Shown here: one piece after another, positions 55,449 through 64,000 of the stretch
Position numbering within the stretch: the first letter of the stretch is position 1
Layout: every line of letters begins with the position of its first letter
DNA from: Cephalotus follicularis
Lineage: Eukaryota; Streptophyta; Magnoliopsida; Oxalidales; Cephalotaceae
NCBI GenBank assembly: GCA_001972305.1
Contig: BDDD01001680.1
Span: 65,388-129,387 of the forward strand
DNA length: 64,000 nucleotides
Direction of reading: 5' to 3'
The notes under the pieces: generated by a model
The model's database searches: none
Seen by the model: the letters and a program-made list of their open reading frames with translations, nothing else
What the model was told of the DNA's origin: nothing
Program-made: the position numbers and the translations under genes

Positions 55449-56428
55449 CTCTAAATGTTGGATGACATCATCAACAAATCCCACCAACTTGAACCACTTT
55501 TTATTTAAATACCTTTTTGCTTTTAACATAGACGAAAGAGCTCAACAAAGGTGACTGAGTTGTTCATGAGAGAATTTTGAAAACAAAAAACAAGACCTCT
55601 TCCTTGTTCTAACAAAACAAGATTTAAATCATTTTCAAGCAAGTAAACTACATTTTTTTCTTCTTTCTCAAAATGCCTTGATGAAATTAAAGACCACCTA
55701 ACACTAGTCTTCGATCAGAGGAGTTTATTGCACAAAAACGGTAGGACACAGTCTCCGGAAGAGGAAATCCCAACGAGGGGACCTAATCAAGGTTATAAAA
55801 TAACAGCTCTTGAAAGATAGAGTGCTTCTTTGGACAAACAAACGAGTAATTCAATAGTTTTATCGCACTATTCGTACCCCTTTCGACTCTTGATTCTCAT
55901 ATAGGGAAATCTATGAGAATTCTCCACCCCATAAAATAAAATGAAATGGAGGTCAAGGAATAATGCTTTGTGGAAGTATTTCATAGACCATGGAATTTTT
56001 TGATTCATCAATCAGACCTCATGTGTAAATACTCCTCCACACTACTGAGTCGTAGAATGGAAAATTTTTCATCTCCTGGAAGTTGCTCGAGGACTACTAC
56101 TGGGAGTCGAAGACTTCCTTTTAGGATCCCACGCGTAAAGCCTGATCCTACATTTGTCAATAGCATTGTACCGTACTATGGGAGGGGTCTTGCCCGTACC
56201 TCCTTTCGATAGATAGACCCCCGTGCTCCTAATGTAGAGCTAGAATTGTCTATGGTGACAAAACTTCTTTCATCTGTGAAAAGCATTGGCATTATGATTC
56301 CATTACCTCTTCAAGCAAGTAAACTACCTTGCCCAAGGATTTAAATATTGTTTTATTAGAACAAGGAGTGGCATGTTTGGATAGCTTGGAAGCTGGGGAG
56401 ATCTAGATAGAGTCTCACTCATAGATAG
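55449..56428. other. Unassigned stretch, possibly organelle-derived
   Basis: Texture changes at about 55680: less AT-rich, few repeats, no LTR or transposon features. The text continues across the solo LTR at 56429-59933 into 59939-60030. An 80-codon frame at 55970-56212 matches nothing I recognise. Mitochondrial intergenic DNA transferred to the nucleus is one reading. Confidence 0.3.
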
Positions 56429-59400
56429 TGTCAGGACCCGTTCCCGCTAACTCTATGGGACACGTGTTGTCACACCCCGTTATTTCAATCCATCAATGAC
56501 CAGCATATGTGGTAGTATCAGTATTAAACATACATTCCAGCATAACATTTAATAGTATCAAACAGTATGCGGAAAATAGTCAATAAGCCAGAATGTATAA
56601 AATTACAAGTCTTCGCACGCATCCCATACTACGTGCGGTTACAGTTCAACAATATCCTTATCATAAGGAATACAACAGTAAACAAGGTGTGATTCGTTCG
56701 TTCATTACAGTACGTAGATAACAGTAAAAAAAAATAACAACCTTAACGATAAAACAGAAGCTTTCAGAAGCTTCGGCAGCAAGTCTCCAAACGTCCTCGC
56801 TCAATCTGTAATGGTAGGGGTTAGCCGTTGTCCTCACTTGGCTAAGCAGAAGATAGTGTATGCAGAAGAATATATGAATGCAATTATGTATGACAGTTAT
56901 ATAAAAATATCATTTCAGTAGCCAATATAGAGCAGTCATGCCAAGTGGCCATAAACAGTACAAATGCATAGATACCGCACAAGGGTACAATCAATTCAGT
57001 CGTTCAGTGGTTTGGGTTGAAATTAGGGTTTCTTAGGTGGATTTCCACCAATTTGAATCCCAATTCATTCCAAACATAAGTAATCACAGAAGAACATAAC
57101 AATTGGACAATAATTCAATTAAAATGTATATTTTATTTCAATAATCGGATCAATATACATCAAATTGAAATTGCGGTTATTACACGTGTCCTGCCGGGGA
57201 TGGCGCTCCTCTTGCCAATAACCCTCTTAAACTAAGACTGCCCGAGGAGAAAGCCTGGGCTAGGCGCGCAGCTAACAGGGCAGCCGGGGCAGAGGATCCA
57301 ACTCCTCTCCTGCTTGTGTCCAACGCTACTTAACTAAAACTCCAAAACGCGCCGCATCACTTATGCCCGAGGAGAACGCACACGTGCTTCTCACAAGATC
57401 ACTTAACTTATCATGCAAAAGCATGTCCGGGGAGAGGGCCTGGGCTAAACGCGCAACAACATGCCTGGGGAGAGCACACACGTGCAACTCACGAGCTCAC
57501 TTAACCACCTGTAGACAAAACATGCCGGGGGAGAGGGCCTGGGCTGGCGCGCAAAGACCCTGACACCCGAGGAGAGATGCACGCACGCCCCACGTGAAAC
57601 ATAACTCTAAGGTGTGCACAGACCCCGGGGACACACATTGTCCCCCGCTACCTTTCTCCCCTAGACAACCAAGAACACTACTAACATCAAAACGTACAGC
57701 ATAACTTAAAACACTATTACTCCAAAACTTATAACTCATCCCTGGCCTTCATCAACAAGCCTCCCCTGGCTTCGACCCGAGGACTCCTTCTCGGTGCCAT
57801 ACTCCAAAGGCCCAACCTTACCTGGGGACACCCTGCCACCACGGGTAAAACACTATAAACTTAAAACATCCACTTTAGCCTTAAACTACTCTCCCCCGCT
57901 AAGCTCATCTATGCCATACTAACCGAGGACTCTCTAGCTCCCCAGCCAAACCTGGGAACACAAAACTCAAAACATGAAATATCCATAAAATCACAACATA
58001 AACAAATCTACCAACTCAAAACATCCATAACATTTCTTGAAAGCATAAAATCATTACATATTTGTTCCCTGGTATAACATACAATGTCTTCTCTAGCTCG
58101 GCAAAAGAACAACAAAAGCTTACTTTCTATACAAAAGATATACTCTCGGCTACTCTACAACAAAAGAAGGGTAAAGGAACCCAAAGAATGCCCAATGCTA
58201 TGCAATGCTAAACGTCCGAGCTAACGTTCCATGGCGCTGAGCTCAAAACTACCTTACTTAGCTATCTACTGCTGAGCTGGAGGATCTCCCCCGGGTGGCT
58301 GGTCTGCAAAATAATCTGTGAAGGGATTAGTCCAACTGACTAAGTGACTGGGAACAAAGCAAAATAATCTGTGAAGGAATTAGTCCAACTGACTAAGTGA
58401 CTGGGAACAAAACATCCTCTGGTACATTCTTAAAAATGAATGTGCTGAAAGAAAGCTTACCATGAGCATGAATAACTATCCCAACTGGGCAAAAGACTGT
58501 AAACAAAACATATGTCATGGCATACAATGCTCGAAGCACTTGCAAAACCTACTCTTTTCTCTGCTTAGCTGATTCTAGAGTGTTCACGAAAGCTGAAATA
58601 AACTTAAGATTTACAACTGTTGAAAGAAAGTGTTATGAAGAAGAGCTGGGGTCCTTCTCGGCTAAAAACCCGAGGAGAACAACTAAGCTGGGAACTGGCT
58701 TTTCTTTGCTATGCTTGCTTTGCTGTTTACATAATATAATTGCCAACTTATAGTGACCTGAGCTGAGCTGATCTAGGCCGAAGCCTGCTTAGCAGTATCT
58801 GTCGAGAACCCATGGTTTTCCTCTGTGCTTGCTATTTCTTTGCTTTACTTACTTATCTAAGCTAATAGCATGACTGCCGAGGACAAAGTCCTCCTCTTAA
58901 CTGAAGGCATGACTGCCGAGGACAAAGTCCTCCTCTAGAAAACTTACTGAAAGGCTCTAATCTCCATTCTGGCAACTTAGCTCTGTTGTACTCAAACCCT
59001 AAACACCATCGTACACAATAGTGTAAAGGATATCCAGGTAAGACCTTGGGACAGTCTCGCTCTGCTTCCCATCATAGACAATAGTAGACCGAGGAGGTTG
59101 GAGCTATGTACATAGTGCTCAACTGCACTCAAACCCTAAACACCATCATAGACAATGGTGTAAAGGAGATCCAGGTAGGACCTGGGGGCAGACTCACTCA
59201 ACTTCCCATCATAGACAATAGTAGGCTGAGGAGTGGGGTTGAACACGTACACGTTACCTTCTCTGGAAAGTGACTAATTCACTTAGAAGAAACTTGAGCT
59301 CTAGTGTTTGGAAACACTTTCTCTCTCTCTTCTGTCAAGGGAAACATACAAAGACGCTACGGAAACAAATTTCCGTTAGAAAGCTCTCATTGTACTGGAG

Positions 59401-59933
59401 ATTAAAAACTAAAAGAGTTATCATGAACATCATGAAACAACTAGAAACATAGAAAGGATGTCCCACTCACAGTTCTTGCTACTTCCTTGGACGCTAACGT
59501 CTCTTCTTTTCTGTTACGCTCTTCCTCTGGCTTGACTGCTTCTTCCCTTGTCCGCTTGTTCTTCTTGCTGGGGTCGGACGTTTCAAGCTTCCACTGGTCT
59601 AGGTGCTAAGAACGGAAAGAAGAAGAAAACTAGAACTCTCTCTCTCTCTCTACAACTCTCTAACCTGCTGAAGCTAGAAGAAAGGATGGCCACAACTCAA
59701 AATATCTCCACACTAATCCCAACTTAAGCCATTAGTAAGCCTTGGGATTAGGAAGCTTCCTCAACAAGCTTTGCATAAAAGTCCTCCAACTATCTCTAAT
59801 CACTCTTTACACTTGGGCTAATAACAAAATCAACACTTAACTTTCTTCTCTTACTGAAATAAGTCCAAAGCCCATAAAAACAAAAAAAATATACACTATA
59901 AAAAAAGTTTCAAAACTGCTACAGGGCGTTCCA
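56429..59933 (-). mobile_element. Solo LTR (gypsy type), 3.5 kb
   Basis: TGTCAGGACCCG ... GGGCGTTCCA with a perfect TSD GATAG (56424-56428, 59934-59938). It holds no coding domain, but has a 53-bp tandem duplication (58306, 58359), a 39-bp repeat (58868, 58907) and a 137-bp repeat (58991, 59128). It shares the block GGGATTAGTCCAACTGACTA with the Gypsy-1 LTR, so it is from a related chromovirus family. A smaller solo LTR lies inside. Confidence 0.92.
56468..57184 (-). mobile_element. Nested solo LTR, 0.7 kb, same family as 18741-21323
   Basis: TGTCACACCCCGTTATTTC ... TGCGGTTATTACA with a perfect TSD CGTGT (56463-56467, 57185-57189). Both ends align to the solo LTR at 18741-21323, but the middle (about 1.9 kb) is deleted after GGTTTGGGTT near 57017. 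Confidence 0.92.
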
Positions 59934-59938
59934 GATAG

Positions 59939-60218
59939 AGGAAGGAGTATGCGTGCTAGCACGCTACGGCTTACGAGTTGATCAGATCAACTAGCCTTTT
60001 GGGCGCACATCCATTTCCGATCAAGAACTTCGTTATCATTAGCGAGTGCACTTTATTTTAGCGAGTTCCATGTGAAGCACTAGCTGAAAGTAAAGGCGAC
60101 ATGGGTAGTAACAAATGCTTTGGTGATTTCCTAAGCACTCGCTAATACCCACTTAGCGTGTGCTAGGGGTTTGTAGCAAGTGTCTAGGCACCTTCAAAAG
60201 GCCTAATTTCTTGTGGTG
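59939..60218. mobile_element. Possible CACTA (En/Spm) terminus
   Basis: Ends TTTCTTGTGGTG (60218), the complement of CACCACAAGAAA, close to the CACTACAAGAAA end of plant CACTA elements. Subterminal words TTAGCGAGTGC and variants recur in both directions near 60038, 60056, 60136 and 60152, as in CACTA subterminal regions. The other end was not found and the left limit is arbitrary. Confidence 0.45.
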
Positions 60219-60225
60219 TAGAAGC

Positions 60226-60715
60226 ACTAACAATGTGGAGGAGAAAGCTAATATTGTAGAAATGAAGGATGAGGTAGAACTTACTTTGTTGATGGCGGAG
60301 TAATTAGAGAACGATGAAAAGAAGAGCATGCGATACATACCGAGATACTGGAGTAAGAAATCATATGTATGGAGATGAAAGCATGTTTGTGAAAACTGAA
60401 CTGGTCTATGGCTATGTCACTTTTGGTGATGAATCCAAAATCATGATGATAGGGAAATATAAAATTTTGATTCATTTAAAAGACGGAAGAGATTAATATT
60501 TCAGATGATTTTTATGTGCTGAACCTACAAAGTAATATTTTGAGCTTGGAATGTGAAATTCACTTGAAATTTTGTATTTCCTAAGAAACCAAGAAGAAAT
60601 TTTAATTGTTAAAGTGTCACTGACCAAAAATGGAGTATTCTTACTTAATATTCAACATGACGAGTCCAAATGCTTAAAAACTTTTTTTAAAGATGATTCT
60701 TGACTTTGATTGTGG
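60226..60715 (+). pseudogene. Copia gag/protease fragment
   Basis: The plus strand reads the end of a copia gag (NNVEEKANIVEMKDEVEL), a protease start around RNHMYGDESMF (normally DTGASNHM; here DTGVRNHM) and VYGYVTFGDESKI, then GAG-pre-integrase-like text to about 60715 with stops. It begins immediately after the CACTA-like terminus, suggesting that element had inserted in this copia copy. Confidence 0.7.
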
Positions 60716-60960
60716 AGACGGGTTTCCCCACATTTGGTAAACCTCCAAGACAAGGTTTACAAAGGAGTATGCCTGTGATATAGTTATTTCCATAGGGAAG
60801 ATGACAACAAAGTTGCCACTTCGCAATGTGATCCCTAGTAGGAGCGAATTCTAAAAAAATTTATTTATTGAGGGACATTTCTACTTTGGATATATTGAGA
60901 GACATCGTTATCAACTGATCTTTTAATCCAAAGTGGGGTTCGGTACGGTGCGAGTAGGGA
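60716..60960. repeat. Non-coding repeat-like stretch
   Basis: No domain recognised. Contains GTTTACAAAGGAGTATGCC and a poly-A/T patch. Confidence 0.3.
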
Positions 60961-63240
60961 AGGTGTTAGGCATCACTACTCACAAAGCTTAGTCTTACAC
61001 GATCAATCATGTCAAAATTTAACATACAGTTAAGTTAAAATGCTCATAAGAAGGCATCACAACTTATATTGCACACACTGGGTATATCGCAACAATTAAA
61101 GCCTTAAAACGCAATTGAACTTACATGCACATGTATAAACAATGAATAATAAAAGAGAAGGAAAAATATTTGTGGTCCTTGGAATCCATGAGTCTTGGTA
61201 TACATGCAAAGCTCAAACAAAATGGTTGTACAATATATACAAACATACAAATTTGAAATAATGAATCATAAACCAAAGAATCATGGTATGCAAAACGATA
61301 ATTTAAGTGCATGAGAATTCCTATTTGCATGCATGATGATTCCTCATTAAAAATTCATCCAAGAATTAATTAAAAATCATATATGCATGTTATGTACAGA
61401 TTATGTACATCAAAATAGCATGAATTAAGTAAACAAACCATAAGAAATCAAAAAGAACAAAAAATCAACCAAAAACCCCCTAAAATTGCGTTTCTATGGT
61501 TAAAACTAGGGTTTTAGATTCTGAATCTTTGTTCAACCGATTTCAGTGATTGCAGTTTTCAGTCATATATTATATACATGCATATATAGAAATCAAAAGC
61601 CAAATTTACAAGTATTACAAGTCTATGGCAAAAAGTACGTAAGAAACGGAGAACCATGCATTAACATTGCACTAAATTAGGGTTTAATCAATTAAAAATC
61701 ATCTATTCACCTAAAGCATGTCAAAAACATTAAAATCAAAGATACATGAAGAATCAAACATTATAAAAATGAAATTATCGAAAGAGTCCAAGAACCCTAG
61801 TTAACCGCATGCATGCGCTAGAACTAGGTTACCACGTGTTCAATTATTTATGCAACATTGTTTCGATACATTAGAAGCTTATTTATAGTTCAATATGAAT
61901 ATACAACACAGTTATGATTAAAGGAATGACAATTAAGTCAAAACAAAAAAGATTATACAAAAACCTCAAAAATTACTATGTCAACATTTTTTGTGCATCA
62001 ACAAATTCAAACCATGATTCCATGGAACTTCAATCAAGTCAATTTATATTTTCATGTTTGCACAGGTTATAAACATCATTGAAAATTTAAGAAAATCAAA
62101 GCATTAAAAGCATCAAAACACAAGAAACAATTAAAACCCTAACCATGCATGCATGTGCGCGTGTGCATATGTTCATGGGTTTGATCTACTTCAACTCATT
62201 CAACATTCATATAAATCACCCACAATAATATAATAAATTAAAAAAATTATATGAATCATTATACCAGAAAATTAAAGGGAAAACATAGAACGAACAAAAA
62301 AAACAAAAATCATAATTTTGAAGTGTTCATGCAAAAAGAATGGCATAACCCTTAAAAAGGTCTTTCTTGTAATAAGTTTTGCACCATAACATACATAAAA
62401 ATAAGTTGAAACAAGTAAAAAACAAACTAAAAACAAAAAAAAACCACGTTAAATCTGATTATACATAAGAAATAAACATGAACGTGCACTAATTTTGTAA
62501 ACAAATTTTTACGCAGCAAAAGATGTCAGAATTCGAAAATTTTGGACTCAATTGAAATATAAGACGATGACTTGAATTTAGACATCAGAATCGACAAAAA
62601 CTGACACCAAAACTGGGAGATATTAAGCAAATATTCATGAAAAAAGTGCAAGAACATAAAATTTCTAGTTAGAAAACTTACATCCATTCAAGTTCATAGT
62701 TTCTTGATTTAAGATTTATAGATCTTGCAAACCTGAATTTATACATAAACAAAAGAGGTTTAAAACTAATAATATAAAACAAATTTGATTTAAAGAAAAT
62801 TAAACTCTAACTAAAACCCCTTTTATTTGAAACTTCTTTGATAATGCTAATTTCTTCCCACAAGAATTCTCTCCTTGCTGTAACCGAAATTTCTCTTCCC
62901 TTTTTTTTTTCTCTATTTTTGTCATGATTTTTAGCTTGGTATTCTTGTGTGTCTTTTGTTGTTGGTGCTTCTCTTATTTATAGCCTCTTAGGAACCCTAG
63001 TTCTAGTAGGTTTTAGTAATAGAAACCCTTTTTGACTTCTTTTACTTAACCAACAAGAAATACACTTTCAATTAAGATTGCTCCATCCCTATAGGGCCAA
63101 CCATTAGGGTAGCGTAACTAGGAGACCTTTTTCCTTATTTTCTTGATATTATCACTTAGTTAAAAGCCTCATAATTATCATTTTATTATATTGAGCCAAA
63201 TTGAACCTCAATCCCAATTTCTTAAGCTAGGGGTGACAAG
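60940..63240 (-). mobile_element. LTR-like AT-rich region
   Basis: Opens with GGGGTTCGGTACGGTGCG and AAGGTGTTAGGCAT, words typical of plant gypsy LTR or UTR ends. A minus-strand TATA (complement of CTTATTTATAGC) lies at 62973-62984, followed on the minus strand by a purine-rich leader. No ORF with domain content, no TSD or PBS found. Confidence 0.3.
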
Positions 63241-64000
63241 GGACAGGTTTTTTAAAGCCTTAATTAGATTTTAACCCATGTATTTCACGCTCAAATTTAT
63301 CAATAAAAATTCTTAAATAAAACTATTATCCTCCTTCTTTAATATTTCATAATTTTAGTATGAGTTTAATTAGAATTTTTGTTTAATTCAATTAAATTTC
63401 TTTTTGATTAATGATCACCCTAATTAAATTTGTTTGTGGTCAAGTTATAAGATCATTATCCATAGTAGAGACAATTTTACATTATTAAGCTTGAGAAAAC
63501 GCCTTAATTATTTAAATAACATAATGTGGTGTCTACTAAATTGACACTTAAGAATTTGTGTGGCCTAAAATTGTTATCTAACGGCCCAGTGAATGGATTG
63601 TCCTCTATTGATCACATTGGTAATTTGGTTGAAGGATATCTTTTTGGATAACATTTTATAAAAGGCTTTTCAAGGTGTTTGTGAGTCCATTGATCCATGC
63701 TCTAATGGGAAAAATAAATTTTTTCTTCTCTTCATTTATAATTATAGTCAAAAATTTTGGGTGTATTTTTTGAAAGAAAAATCGAAAGTGTTGTTGATGC
63801 AAAAATCCTTCTTTTAACAGTGTCCTACGTGGAGCACTTTGATTTGTTTAGGGGAACTATTGAATATGTCCGAAAAATGTGTTTGGTGGTTGAGAATCCC
63901 TACACAAATAGAACACAAAGGTAGAAGGTCCAGGAGGTTGTTCTCTCGGGGACACTCTGATGCTCAAGTTAGTGGTTGCACAGAGAATATAAGGGTTCTT
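63241..64000. other. AT-rich sequence, no gene; LTR-like text at the edge
   Basis: No coding signal. The last 110 bases (GGGGACACTCTGATGCTCAAG near 63949) resemble leader text seen in plant LTR elements; the feature runs off the window. Confidence 0.35.

Noticed and set aside
55970..56212. 80-codon frame as a gene
   Set aside because: No recognisable domain and no supporting context; short frame by chance.
57363..57739. Repetitive frames in the 3.5-kb solo LTR
   Set aside because: Arise from GGGGAGAGGGCCTGGGCT-type repeats; no protein family.

Overview
The window looks like repeat-dense plant nuclear DNA, most likely from a eudicot with many large LTR retrotransposons. The evidence is the mix of Ty3/gypsy chromoviruses with very long LTRs, Ty1/copia elements, Tat-like LTR elements with tandem arrays, a transposase_28-type gag gene, a MITE and solo LTRs. 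I found no supported host gene, rRNA, tRNA, CRISPR array or complete intact transposon ORF. Species cannot be named from what is visible.

Left part (1-6686): AT-rich DNA with a possible tRNA-derived SINE and a GC-rich low-complexity tract, then a plus-strand LTR element that carries only a gag-like gene (no pol). It has a 21-bp promoter-proximal array, a TATA box and a 62-bp duplication. A 2.2-kb solo LTR with a perfect TSD (TAGGA) splits the gag-like gene. The element runs into a 117-bp tandem array that is cut by a copia LTR at 6687.

Centre-left (6687 to about 27.8 kb): a minus-strand copia element (Copia-1), split between RT and integrase by a 13.9-kb gypsy chromovirus (Gypsy-1, 10131-24050, perfect TSD TTCTA). 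Gypsy-1's own 5' LTR is split by a 2.6-kb solo LTR. Copia-1 keeps a 1.4-kb leader containing four stem-loops that share one loop sequence. Its 5' LTR is missing.

Centre-right (about 28.6-55.4 kb): a decayed Tat-like LTR with an 80-bp array, then a gypsy gag (Gypsy-3) split by a second minus-strand copia (Copia-2, 31229-53010). Copia-2's 3' LTR is split by a MITE, which is itself split by a 9.4-kb gypsy chromovirus (Gypsy-2). That makes four nested levels. An opposite-orientation solo LTR of a related family sits in the Copia-2 leader.

Right part (55.4-64 kb): an unassigned, possibly organelle-like tract, a 3.5-kb solo LTR (TSD GATAG) with a 0.7-kb solo LTR inside it (TSD CGTGT), a CACTA-like terminus, a copia gag/protease scrap and AT-rich LTR-like DNA.

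The genes work only as remnants of element life cycles: gag for the particle, PR-RT-RNaseH-INT for copying and insertion, LTRs for transcription. All pol genes are broken. In Gypsy-1 the breaks are consistent with G:C to A:T transitions. The most promising undescribed structure is the stem-loop array in the copia leaders, where most stem mismatches become G.U pairs in the sense RNA.
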